Below, one piece after another: positions 1 through 13,400 of a stretch of DNA of 64,000 bases. Every line of letters begins with the position of its first letter. Position 1 is the stretch's first letter. A program made the translations under genes and the position numbers. The stretch is from NCBI RefSeq assembly GCF_003073045.1, contig NC_037602.1:13705731-13769730 (forward strand), in the 5' to 3' direction. The notes below the pieces were generated by a model. The model did no database searches, was not told where the DNA came from, and worked only from the letters and a program-made list of their open reading frames with translations. The stretch comes from Pomacea canaliculata (Eukaryota; Mollusca; Gastropoda; Architaenioglossa; Ampullariidae).

Positions 1-1835
1 GATGATGTGCGATTCTGTTTGATTCACTGTCCTGCGGTGATGTTAATGATAGTTTGACTGTTTGGATAGTTTGACCCACCGTGTCCATCGACCCTTCACT
101 TAATTCTCGCGAGGACTACGCATGATCGAAGAACTCAGCGTATGTCCTACCCACTTCATGCGATCACCATCTTGACTTTGAAATGATGTTGACACTGCTG
201 GTAATCACTTCAGGCGTTTTTCTTATCGTACTTGAAGAGAGACTCGGGAGACACAATAAGGATAATGGTCATGGTGACATGCGCACACATTCACGTACAA
301 TATATCCACACACATACACACAAAGTACAGGTATGCATTGTGTGTTTGTATAAATAGGGACAGCTAGGAACAGAGGTAGGAGAGGCCCCGGGGGGACAAG
401 GAAGACGCGAGGCCTGTACACACTCTTATACACACCTGTACACACTTATACACACCTGTACACATTCCTGTCGTTCCCGCTGGCGCGCGGTGTCAACAAG
501 ACAGACAGGTGGGTGGGCGTGGCGCGGGCAAGTCCTGCAGACGCCAGGTAACTACAGTTACGACACTGGTGTGCACAGTGCATCGTGGTGTACACCACTG
601 CTGGGTGCATCGGTGCTGACTGCAACACCTGGAGACTCGAACTCCCGAAAATCAGCACTACATGCCGATCAACCATCACCTGCAAATTAACAATATTTTT
701 TGCCTTCAATCGTGGCGAATGGATGTGAAACTAGAAGTGGAGGGACCAAACAGGTTGCGAATAGTCAGGCTTATCCATGGGTTGTGGTGTCTGTAGGTTC
801 GCACGCTTGGCTGCTACTGGAGTCAAGAAGCACACAGCGGCAAGGTCCGTGTAAATGGGAAACAGAATTCGCTTGCAGGTCCATGTTATGATATATAACT
901 GTGGTTACAACTTAAGTGAGACGTCTCCAGTAGAGCCGTGGGAACGAACAGGTGTGCTACTTACTGGATTAATTAAGTCATTGTGTGGCTGGCTAATCAT
1001 CCGAGAATGTTATCACAGTCAAACATGTTTTGCAGTAAGTGTTTGCGTTGGGGAGGTCTTAAGTGCGCAGGTGAGAAATATTTCACATCTACGCATTTTG
1101 AATGTACAGGTAAAAGGTTTGTACAGTTAACAGCGACCGCTGATCGGTTGTGAAAACAACAACAAACACTTGTGACAGTGACAGCTAGTGCCTTTATGTA
1201 CATTTTCTCAAGAGAAGGTTGGCCATATAATCTTGTGTCCGTTTACACTGCTTTAATTTCCTTCTTTCTCTTGTTCCTCTTCTTCCTCCGTTTCTCTCTC
1301 TCTCTATGCATATTAGTAATAAATTTAGTGAAATGAAAAACAAAATAAAAACCTAGATCCGTTCATACTGCGCAAAATAACACGAACCCGTTCTTTCTCA
1401 AGCAGACATGCACGCAACATACTCACACACGCACACACACGCACACGTTTGTCTACACCTTTCATGCAATAAAAAAGACGAGACAAAGTGTGAAGATATA
1501 GTACAGAGTTATATCTATATTAGAATCTCACTCTGTTCGCAACATTCCTTTTCTCGTTAACTTTTTTAAATGGTTCTTTAGAGATGATGCAAACATCCAC
1601 ATTCCTTTTTTTTTATCTTTTCTTTTCGTTTTGTTTTGTTCTTTTGCCGAATGTCCATGCACAGCTTTCCGTAATTGCTGGGACATTTCTGTGTGACCGT
1701 GTCTGAAGATTGTCTTTGTGTCTTTGTATCATACGTGCGTGTGTGTGAATCAATCTGTTGATGTGTGTTTGTATGGTGTGCAGATCAAGCTATTGTTGAT
1801 GTCGTGTTGATGTGCCGGGTTTATGTGATGTGCAG
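1..1835. other. Non-coding stretch upstream of the first PDZ exon
   Basis: No recognisable coding exon is seen here. The stretch has short CA-rich microsatellite runs (about 1420-1450) and a TATA-like TATAAATAGG near 350 with no gene that it clearly serves. It is best read as the intron before the first visible PDZ exon, because that exon opens in the middle of a PDZ domain. Near 1780 there is an imperfect copy of the splice-acceptor region used at 1836. Confidence 0.5.
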
Positions 1836-4431
1836 ATCAAACGATTGCTGCCGGGCGGAGCCTGTGCCAGATCATGCAGCCATCTTGCCGTTGGTGACCG
1901 ACTGGTAGCCTGTAACGGACAGAGCCTGAAGGGCCTGACACAAGTCCAGTGCCTGCAGGTCCTGAAGTCTGCAGCATCGCCCGTCTCCCTGACTGTACTT
2001 CATACGACTCCCATCCCTGAGTCCCCATCTTCCTCCGCATCCAGTCCACTGCTGGCAGCGGGCGAACCCGAGGATGGATCGCCTGCTAGCGCCGACGAAG
2101 TTCTAGTGTCGGGAGACGGAAATCAGCCCCAAGATCAAAGCTGGGGGTCATGCGAGCATGTACAGGAGGATTATGAAAACGGGACAGACTCAGAACACCT
2201 GTTGCATTCACACGACAACCACACATCCTCGACCCTTACAGCTCTGTTTGTAGAAGCCACTTCCGGTGGACCGTCTGACCTCGTCATAGACAGTGCGACC
2301 ATGTCCAATCCCTTCTTCGACGACGTCAACTCCGTCCCATCTCCAGAAGCTAGTCCAGCAAGGTTGACCAAGACGAATCCGTTCTACCACGACCTTCTGG
2401 GAGATGAGTTCGGCAGCAACCCAGGCGCTGCTAATTATAACAACTCTTCTCCCTTCGACTTTTTGTCCGACCCCAGAGAGACGGGCAGCGATGGTCTTTC
2501 TGCGTCCAACGTTTTACTCGATCTGAGCGGCGGAGACGACTGGCTGATGGCATCGTCTGTGATGACACCATCCAGAGGGGACGCCGGTAAAGCATCGGGT
2601 AACGATGTCGTGGCTGGTGTTGGAGTCACTCCTCCGACAAATTTCTCGGACGTCTCTGAGATTTTACGAGATTTTGCTCCAGCTTCTGCCCCGGCGAGCG
2701 CGCAACCCCCGGTGACCAACATCGACGATCTGTTGGGCATGGATTTCTTAGTGATGGGAGAGACAAAAGAGACAGAGCTGCTACCACCTGCAGTACAGTC
2801 AGTCAGCATCAGCCGAGACGACAACGGCCTCTCAGACGAAAACTTTGATTTTCTGGTTGACGCCGAAGAGGCTAAACAGGACATACAGGCTGTTCCAGTC
2901 GTTGGGGACGAACCTCCCCCTCCGATACCTACAACCACATTCCCTGGTGCTCCGCCTGCACAAGACTCGAGCTTGGATGAACACACTTCCACGATTTCCT
3001 TGCCGTTCGAATGCCCTATCGCTGGTGGACGTGTTGATGGCAGTGTGGTTCATGTGACGGACATCATGGTCAGCTCCTCTTTCAAGCCGCACACGTCGTC
3101 GATAATGGTCTCATCGACGAAAGCATCGCCCTGCTCCTCTTCCACTGCTGGAGAGCTTTCGCCGCCAGGACCCGCGTGTGGAAGATTGAGTGGCTCGGAG
3201 GACGCTCCCTCGACACAAATCTACTTCGACAACAGTGAGCCAGAGGAGAAGAGTGGTCCTGCCTTAGCTCTCGCGCCAGGTCCAGGTGAACCGGATACGA
3301 ACGAAGAAAAAATATTTCCGACGGATGTTCATAGAGATAAGGAGGACAACGGATGTGCGGTGCCCGTAGATTCCGGAGAACAGAAAGGTAAACGGCGACA
3401 GGTGGGTGAATCGGATAAACACAACTTGCCGTCGGTCATGGCAAAAATGGATACAAGCAAGTCTCCCCGGGATGACAGACACCCAAAGATTGACAACTTA
3501 GTGGATGAAGGGAAATCGTGCCTGTCATTCTGAGCCGACGAGGAAGCAGAAATTGCAGATACGGTGCTGACCAGGTGGGTAGCGGGGGAGAAAAGGGAGA
3601 CCACTTCTGAGCCTACAACGGACTCTGCCTTGCGTAAGGCTGTGATTCAGATACAGACAGGTCGCGCCGACCTTCCAGACAACGCCATCTTTCACACCAC
3701 CATGGGCGTCACCAGGATCCCCCAGCAGGTGTCAGCGGGATAGTGATGGAGGATGCGATACAACCTGTGTCTGTGCTCAAAGATCACCAGGGAAATAAGC
3801 ATTACGTCCCCTGTACGACTAAACGAGAGGAGGTTCTGGATCAGTGAGAAGGAATGTGGATGAATCTGCTAAACATGACATTGCTGAGGTCATGGTTAAA
3901 ATGGACGCCAGTCCCAGCAGGGGAGGTGACAGGCAGCAGACGGCAGAGAATAAACCCAGCATCGAAGAGGATACCATCGAACGCAGGGTATTAGCGGGAG
4001 ACGAAAAGGAGAAAGCGATGGTAGCTGTGTCTAGGTGGCTAGCAAAGGAAGCGGAAGTCAAACAGATCCCAGCTTCTGCGCTTCAGAGGGTAGTCGAAAG
4101 TGTTCTTGACTCCCAGCCTCACCATATACCTTCTGCAACTAGTGTGGGCCGGCAAGAAAATGTTCTAGACTCCCATCCTTACCAGGCACCTGTAACCAGC
4201 GGGGCGCACCATGACATTGTGAACTGCGAATTGACTAAATCGGAACCGGAAATGATCGCGAAGATGACGTCAAGCAACATTTTGGAAGGCATTCCGCAGC
4301 AGTCGCTGAGTCCCCAGAAGGGACCACGGAGCATGATGTCGCTGCCTGTACGACAGAACCAGAGATGAACATGACTCAGAGGCGGTCCAGCGATCCTTCT
4401 GTCCAGCCACCGTCCCCTCCTCCAGAATCGA
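1836..4431 (+). CDS. Exon of the PDZ gene: PDZ second half plus NPF-rich acidic linker
   Basis: The acceptor is TGTGCAG at 1829-1835. The frame then runs open from the PDZ half (IKRLLPGGAC, GDRLVACNGQ) into a low-complexity region rich in Asp, Ser and Pro. Two NPF motifs (SNPFFDD, TNPFYHD) and a nearby SPFDF are typical ligands of EH-domain and other endocytic adaptors, which hints at trafficking partners. The frame meets a TGA at 3531-3533, yet the same frame continues beyond it in protein-like sequence (ADEEAEIADTVLTRW) to about 3740. Two further frame changes fall between about 3730 and 3845. The segment ends at the N gap. Splice acceptor and composition support a real exon; the breaks look like base-call errors. 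Confidence 0.65.
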
Positions 4432-7400
4432 NNNNNNNNNNNNNNNNNNNNNNNNNNNNNNNNNNNNNNNNNNNNNNNNNNNNNNNNNNNNNNNNNNNNN
4501 NNNNNNNNNNNNNNNNNNNNNNNNNNNNNNNTTAGTGAGAAGAGAAATCGTGCCTGTATTCCTGAGGTCCGACGATACAAAATTGCAGATACGGTAGCTA
4601 TTCGCCAGTGTGGGATGTTCGAGGGAGAAAAAAGCGAGACACTTTGAGCTACGCAGCTCGCTTGCGTAGGGATGTGACTTTCGATACAGTCAGGTGCAGC
4701 AGCGACTATCTCAGAAACGCCATACTTTACAACACTATGGCGCACAACAGATGCCGGCGCAGGACCCAGCCAGGTGTCAGCGGGCAGTATGATGGAATAG
4801 CATTAAACGGTGTGTCTCAAACAACAGGAAATAGCATTAGTCCTGTAGACGACTAAGGAGCAGGGAGGTTGCGTAGAATATGAGAAGAATGTTTGAGATC
4901 TTCAAAACTAAAGCATGACAGTAAGCTGAGGGTTATGGATTAAAATGGTCCAAGTCAGCAGTGTTGAGATGATCAGTGCCAGCAGAACGGCAGTAGAATA
5001 TATCCAGCATTGATGAAGTAGTAACATTGAAGGCAGAGGTATTAGCGGAGTCGAAAGGAGAAAGCGATGAGCAGTGTTAGACTAGGTAGCTAATGGAACG
5101 TAAGTCAATTACGACTTCTGCCATCTTCTGCGCTGTGCAGAGGGTAGTCGAAGTGTTCTTCGGACTCCCAAGCCTCACATTACCTCTGCAACCTAGTGTT
5201 CCGTGCGCGCCAAAAAATTGTAAACTCCCATTTTACCAGGTCCCTGTACCGCAGCTGCGCATCCTTTGACATTGTGAACTTGCGATGACTAAATCGTAAC
5301 CGAAATGATTGCGAAGAGACATCAAGCAATACTTGGAAGGAATTCGCAGCAGTCGCTGATCCTCCAGAAGGGACTTCGGATCATGCAAGTTGCTGCTCAA
5401 CGCACAGAACCCAAGATGAACATGACTCATGATGGGGTTCCACGATACTCTCTGTCCCACGTTTGTTCCCCTCTCCAGAATAGACCCGACTCGTTCTCGG
5501 CTCTAAGCCAGGACAATATCACTAGACCTATGTTGGTAATGGAAAAAAAGAGGGAACGAGACTACGTCCGTGTTACAGAACGCGCCAGTTGAGACCGTCT
5601 CCAGACTAGTGCCCGAAACGCGCTGTTTTACGGTTCCTTTGCCCAGAGCCGCGGCTTTTTTATACGTCTGGTGGAACAGAGTAGAAGTACCATCACTTGG
5701 CTTTGGTGGATGAGCATCGGAACGGGTCAGTAACACGTGCGAGCCAACTTCGGCCTGAGCCTGGGGTCGTTGTGGTTTATCTTCGATCCTGTCTATGTAG
5801 CCGTCTGGTCGACGGGGGCAAGGGCGGACAGTGTGTTAGGTCCAGTGTCATCAACAACGGCGAGTAAGTCGACACGTGGTCGATGATGCTCCTTTTCCTC
5901 GTGGACGGTCAACCCGGCATTTGCTGGGACTGGGCTCAAGGTGAAACGCTACAAGGTCAACGTTCTCAGTGACGGAGGTGCAGCGCAACAGTCCCGTAGA
6001 CAAAAACGGAAACCTGCGGTGAGTGTTGTAGTTTCGTATAGCATTACTTCCTGTTGCGCAAGTCGTGCCGGTTGTTGGTATTGGTCCTCATTTTCGTTAG
6101 TCTTTGAGTTGCTGTTATTCTGTTGTCAAGTTGTTGCTGATGCTGTTTTTCCAAAGTTTGGTGTTGTATTTTGTCTTCTTGAAGATCATTTGAATTTTTT
6201 TTATGTTGTATATGTCCTGCCTCAGATGCTGTCTCGTCTTGCTTGTAATGCCTGTCTGTAAACTAGTTTGCTTTTAGTACATTATACTGTCTGCTGGTTC
6301 GGTAATGATGTAATTAATCTGCACTAATATTGATGCCTGTGAAAAGAGTCTGTTCATGGGCAGACTGGAATTCATAAGTGCGTCCATTGATAGTCCTCCC
6401 TTTCTAAATTCGATAAAAGATGTGTGTTAATTGCATGCCTGCTAGAGAGAGATAAGAAATATATGGAGGATGAGTTATACGATCTGGCTATTCTGCTATC
6501 GCAATTTGGCTGAGACCTCACCTGGAAATTACTTGCTTATCTAGCAAGCGCGTGAGACGGGCGAAACTCAACGCAAAGGTCTTAGACTACAGTAAATGTA
6601 ATATAGGTGGCTAACCTGACGACCCGAATGCAATGGTGAGGTGAATAAGAGTTGTCAGAAGGTACCTGGCAGGTAAGCTCTGTCCTAGTATAACAGGTAC
6701 TAACACAGCGCGCGTGCACTCTTGCTAAAATACACAGGTTGATACTACCACGGGGTGTCTACTGGTGTTTGATTCCCCCCACTCGAACTTCCGTATGTAG
6801 AGCGCACTGTTGGTGGGAATTCAATGAATTACTAGGAATAGGTGAGAATTTACAAGTCCAACGAGTCATGGCATTCATTCATGTCTACTTTCAATAAGTT
6901 GACTACTCAAAATTTCATTGAATATTCATCACTCGGCACTATAGCAGATGGCAATGCTATCATGGCTCCTTCCCACCTCATCAAATGTCGTGACTTTCTG
7001 TTTCTGTAAGTTTGCATTCAAAAGAGTAAAATGATTGGGATACTGAGTGACGCACCGCGTAACGTTGTTTGTGCCGCTTATTGTGTCGATCAGTTAATTG
7101 GGGAGGGGACTGGCAATTGGTAGATTCGAGAACCATCGAGATGTTGGCTGAAAGAATGGTGTCTTAATGCTATGAACAGACTGATGAAATGGTTCACTTA
7201 GTTTATAGGTAATAATAGGCGGAACTTATTATGGGATAAAAAATGAATTCAGTTAATAAATTGAGTGATAAGCTCGGAGTTATTTTGCGATCGGCTAAGA
7301 TAGTAATAGTGTTCTGTTCGGAGTCTTGCAGTAGTCGAAAGTGCTTGGCGGCGCTCTTCAAGTTCTCTAACAGTGTACGCCGCTAAGCTGCGGACCTAGC

Positions 7401-10400
7401 TACTCATTTTTTGTTAGTATTAGTCAACATATTATTTAGCTTGTCTATCAGTGTTTAACAATAACAACAGAAGATTGTATCCGTGACAGTATTGCTTAAT
7501 CTGTTTGAAAGAGATGTTTATTATTTACAAGAAGCAAGCTGCTTATCATGATCTGACTCTTTCCATTCCCACTTGTGTCCTTTGGTAATCACGTTCTGAT
7601 TATGTATATTCTTGGAGAAAGAGAAGGTCTCGTCAACCTCATAAACATCATTGTGGGAAAAAAAATAAGAGTTTCTGTCATAATAAATTTATGGAGAAAG
7701 AGAGTAACGAATTGTGTCATCACATAAAAAGATATTTTCAAGAGATAAAAGAAAAGCTTGTTCTTATATGATCACTCACGCCTCTTCATCCAGTTACGAA
7801 GATTTATAGTGATCGTTAGTGTATTGCTTCGTTTTCTTGTTTTAAACCAAAAGATTTACAGAGTTAGACTTATCATTGTCTACAAAGCGGTGTTTTATGC
7901 TTTTGAATCTGAATTTTCGTTTCAACAGTAAAAAATCTTGCTTTCATAACAAACTAACAAACAAAATTGTTATAAAAATCGATAGTTCGCTTGCATAACA
8001 ACCCTGTATTGTGATTAACATGAGTAACATAGAACAATCCGTGACAATGAGAGAGAATAGATTTTCTTAGGTCTTGCAAGCTTGAAATATGTATCATTGG
8101 ATATTGAATACTCCATTCGGCTTTATCTAGGTATACTTGCTATTCAGTAGGGATTCACTGCGATAACCATGTGATCCTACTCTTTAAGATAAAGCTCAGT
8201 AACTATTCAGTAACATCATAATAAGAGCCTATAAAGTGTTAATGAAATGCTAACAACTCACCCACGTTAGGATGAACCTGTTCATGCGGAAGCAAGGTAG
8301 TGATCGTGTTGAATGAGATTGGCGTTCTGTGTAGAGATAGAGCCTAAAGTAACTGCTTGTTATTGTTATTTTTTTTTTTTTATCATCCGTGAGATTCTCG
8401 AGTCATTGGGAGGATTAGGAAGCATGTGTGCCTGCAAGTAACGATGTGAACATTTTCAGATGATCGAGAGCACTGTCGCAAATCTTGACTGCGTGTCAGT
8501 CACCGAATCGACTGTTGGAGCAGATTTAGCGCTGCTGATGGGTTGCACCGTAATTTACAATGCACACGCTGTCTGGTTTACCCTGTAATTGGATGTGTGT
8601 GCTTTCAACGATAGTTAGGCATGAGCAGTGAGGAGCCTACGTTGTATAATTCAGTCGGATTCTGCTAGTACTTAGTCTTCGGGGTGGGGTTTCCGCGCAC
8701 TTGCGGGGTCAAGCAGATTCCTTCCTTTCTCTCATTGTTTGGTCCCTACCGGTGAGAGCGCAAGCAGGAACAAACTAGATCGACACGTGAGGTGCCTAGT
8801 GATGTTATCTATTAGTTTTTGCTAATTAGTGCTTCATATCTAATATATAGATCTTTCTGTGGTAAGAGATATCAGCTATGCTAAGCTACAACACATTGAA
8901 GTTTTTGTCCTCAAATATTTGTATTTGTTTTATTGTTGACAAGAGAAGCTTTGTTATTTGCGTTTTTCATAGTTAACAAAAAAATTCCAGTGGTTACTGA
9001 TGTTCTTTGCTTTGAGGCATCTCAGTATCAGGATTTCCATGACAGAATGTTGTGTTGAAAACTCGACAAAATAAGCAAAGAAACTTTGATTGGATGAATT
9101 GATGCATAGGTTGACAAATGTCATAATGTGTGTGACCCACGCATATATCACGTCAACTACTTTGCGTTCTCAAGCATTCTGAGCGAGGACACCATTGAGC
9201 AACTGCTGTGCTGGCGAACGCGGAGCAACAGCTGCAACATGGCGGAGGACGTTGTGCATGTGTGGTGGAGGTGCGCGCTCAAGATACTTCTTTGCCAAGC
9301 GCGAGGCTCGTCATCCTCTGCTAATTCCTTTTAGAGGAGGTTGATATAAAGCGTGCAGTGTACGTGCGCCAGCACCGCTACATCTCTAGTTTGTTTTTGT
9401 TTGGGTTTTTGTTTGGGTTTGGCAATACTGTGTGTCCCAACCCACCGCGAGTGTACTTTCTAAAATGACGTAGCTGTAATTGGCTGTGCTGTACAATGGG
9501 GATGTTGGGGAGACCACTTAACGGGAGTATAAGAAACATTACAAGTTGGTTCGGCGGTGGTCGTAGAAGAAATTACCTTTACCATCAAAAACTGCGTGGA
9601 ATTGCATGGCGAGGGTGTGGTCACTGTTAGGCTAACGCGAAGATTCTGGTTTTTTTTTTACTACCCAAGAACTGCGTTTAGCATATTACACTAATAAAAG
9701 TGCTAGCTTGTGTGTTATCAGGTGCTCAGTTGTGCATTGATCTTGAGAGGTGCTTCTCAATTTATTGCATGCGCTTGAACTAGAAATATGCAAAGGTAAA
9801 AATTGTTATTATATAGCGCTTATCTCACCTCCAAGTGCATCTGCGGTCGCCTGTGCGAGCTGCCTCTGTAGGAACTCGAATGAGGCTTCGGTAGCATCCA
9901 CTTGTCTTACGGAGAGGCGCTGATAGTGTAGGGCCTTAAGAGGTAATTGTCGTGGATTTTAAGTGGAAGAAAATGTTCATTCAGGCGTTGTATAGCTTAC
10001 ATAAGCTCTACACCTGTTTTGTGCGCTGCTCACTTTATGGAGAGCCGAGCTGCATTGTTGTTGCAGAAATCAGGTCTTCTAAAGAGAAGGTAGACGAGGT
10101 AGAAAGACGTGATGAGCTTGTATTTCGTTCGGATCGTTATTGGGATATGTTTCTCCACATCAGGTTCAGCACAGCACATTCTCCGCCAATGATGTTGCTT
10201 CTCAAGGCTTATTGTTCACTGAAAGCCTAGAGGGCTAGAAACTTCGTCATCTAGGGCTTCAATATGATCTCATCGAGCTCATAATGTTCAGTTTTGTACG
10301 TGTCTACTGGGAGGGTGTTGGATGTGTGTTGATACCGAGGTTGTGTATGATGATTGTGCTGGAGATTAAGAAATATGCATGTTTGAGAATTAAGACTGTG

Positions 10401-13400
10401 CGTGTGTGGTGACGGTGGTATGTATGTGTGCGCGCGCGTTCTTGCGTGCGTATGTGAGAGAGGGTGCATCTGAGAGGCCGGTGTGCTTAAGGACATAAAC
10501 AAGTCGTTTATTTTTACGATGGATTTAGGAGAAGAATAATAGTTATAGGATTTATCTGGAAACATCGTTTATAACAATTAAAGACTGATATATGATCGTG
10601 TTGGAGAATGTGAATGTTTGGCACCTATGGCGGGTCTGTAATATGGTTATATTTTCCAGTAAAGACTTCGTGTGTGAGGCGTTAGCATAAACTTGAGTTT
10701 TTCTGAACCATCATTTCCCCGACACTGGCCTCCACCACGCGAAGTCCGCGACTCGCACAACCTGAGATCATCTCTCGTTATCTATATATATTATGGAATA
10801 ACACATCAGCTAATTATCAGATCTGCCATAATAACAAATATAACGCATACGCACTCGTGCGCGGCGCACACACACACAAAGACACACTGACTCTACACTG
10901 TATTAAGTTGTTGCTAAATCCTGATTAATGCCGTAGCGTTAACAAGAACTGGTAGAGAAGTGAATCAAAGGCGGGTTAGTGTCCAACTGTCTTGTGTGTT
11001 GGAATACCTAGCATCCATCTCTTCCCAAAAGACATTTAGTGCTGTTGGTTTTGTTATAATCGAACAGAATTGGTTTTCTTTCTTGTTTCTTTTCAAGTTT
11101 GAGCATTACCGCATCTCAAGGTCAGTCACAAGATTTTTTTCCGCGGTGGTTGGCCTAACATGCTGTCGCTGCCGAGCGCAGTCTCTAGTCTATAGGGCAA
11201 GGTAAACCTATCTCCTTTGGACCAAACACATTCCCACGGTTTTTGTTAAAGCAGATTCTGATACCTTAAGTTATTTTGAAAAAATCTGTGGATCTTTAGT
11301 ACAAAGTTGTCTTCCAGGACCTCTTCAGCTCGTCAGGTCTTAGCTGAGCTTTTGTACTGACTATAGCTGGCAGAGCTTGAGTCACAAACGACAGGAAATG
11401 CAACTTGGAGATAACATAGGCAGCAGAAATTGTATATACTTTCCAGTAGAACGTTTACATGACTGGCACAAAAGTACAAAAAGCTACAGGAAGAGCAACA
11501 GCTCATACACATCAAGAGCCGCACTGCTCCAACACAACAACTAGGGCACTGCGCTCATCTGGGGAGAGTGGCGAGGTGTGATTCTGTACTTTCTTTCTCT
11601 CAGCTGTCTCTATTTGCCCCCACTCTCTACCCCTATGCGTTTATCTGGATTGCAGCGTCTGAACTGCCAGGGTGCTTGCTTTGATGAATGTAGTTGGCAA
11701 CAATTGAACGAACGGAATGATCGAGAAAAGACTTTTAGGTGAGTGAATCTCCTTGCAGCATGCAGACGAAGCAGTTCCCGAGTTCAACGGGCACTTCGGC
11801 CTTGATAGTGATATCCACAAGTAAACGTATAGAAAAGTATTTTTGTAATTTCCAGGAGCCCTTAAGTGCTGATAAGGTGTTAATACAGATATTAGTATAG
11901 AGAGTTCTCCATGTGATCATGCGCGCAGGATATGAAGTTATACCCTGAGAACGATCACGATGTTTACTTCGGCAGGCAGCGTGCCTCATCTTGAAGCCGG
12001 CTACTGACGGCCTGAGGTGGTTGTGCATAGGAGATGCTGGTCTATTTTTTTCGTTGGAACAGACCGCTATCAACAACAATAAAAGTTTCGGTACGGATAG
12101 CACTCAAAAAAATGCGGATGATGAGGAATAAAAATTATGGCCACTGTCCGAATCACGAGCGTGACGACGATTATCAACCTGATCGTAGACAGCGATACAC
12201 TTGATTATCCAAGCCGGATTGTGAGGTTTATGTTTTATATCTTCGTGTAGCTGGCGAGCTGTTCACTACTTCTTCGCATGACCTTTGAGGTGTTACTTGC
12301 CTGTAAAACAATCAACTCATTTCGCAGAATATCTTAACAAGTCGTGGTGCATCGTTTGTGCTTCTCAAGAGACCTTGTTGGACTTACATAACCACTGACC
12401 GTGAGATCTGCAAGTGGTCCTCAACCAGAGAGAGTCCTGTGATAGATCGCAGCAGTCGGTGGCTGTGATACGCGCCAGTGTTAGCGGACAAGTGATCAAG
12501 TTGGTGAGCACAGCGGCTGGCTAAACTTAATCGATCGAGAGTAGAGGAGAGAGAGGCTTGCTTTGTCGCCAGAGCCCGGCGCAATGATACCTTGTTCTTC
12601 ACACAGCCCATTGCACACTCTCAACCCATCTCAATTTCACTTACCTTCGAAAAAAGCCCTCCAAATCCAACATACACACAATCTTATAGATCAGCCTCCA
12701 CAAGACAACCGAGCACATCACTTGCCGACGTGAATCAGGTGTTTCTCAGGGTTGGTGAGGATTCTGGCCACGCCATTTGGAAAAAGGCCTTGGAATTAGC
12801 ATGGAGTTGTGTGTCGTCGGAGGAACAAGAGGTGACGGGGATATTTGGTTCGTTGATTTTTTAGTAGATGTGTGAAACCTTTGTCGAGGTAATTGGCTTT
12901 TCGTTGTTGATGTTTCTGCTCTGCGTTCTTTTTTTTCTGACTGCTTGTTCGGTTTCTGTCTCATGTTTTAAAAAAGCTAGTTGCTGATTTTATAGCTTCT
13001 TGACAAAGATGATTCTCTATCAGTTAGGGCTGTAATTATAAAAGTGTGAATGTATAGTACTGTATATTATGATTATAGTCGTTTAGAGATAGCATCTTGG
13101 TTTTATAGAATGTGATTTGTGGCGTTCTTTAATTATACAACATGATGGACAATTGGTATTGGATTATAAATACGTTGTTTTCAGATTCCTAGATAATGTG
13201 TTTTGTATTGCAACGCTTGATACTAGTAGAATGATGCATACTAGTATTATTATCTTTTCCTGCGGTAATACCTGTTAGTTAGCGCGTGGTGGAACTTAAC
13301 CCGAGGAATGCTGGGTGCATTGTGATGCTCGAATGAGTGTGGAAAATGACGCAAGTGTCTCACACCACATACAAAGTCTGAGGGATGAATTGACGTTTGC

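Noticed and set aside
340-400. TATAAATAGG as a promoter
   Set aside because: No gene start follows, and the next exon opens in the middle of a PDZ domain.
2435-2992. 185-residue minus-strand open frame
   Set aside because: Antisense shadow of the first PDZ-gene exon, with no motif and no splice context.
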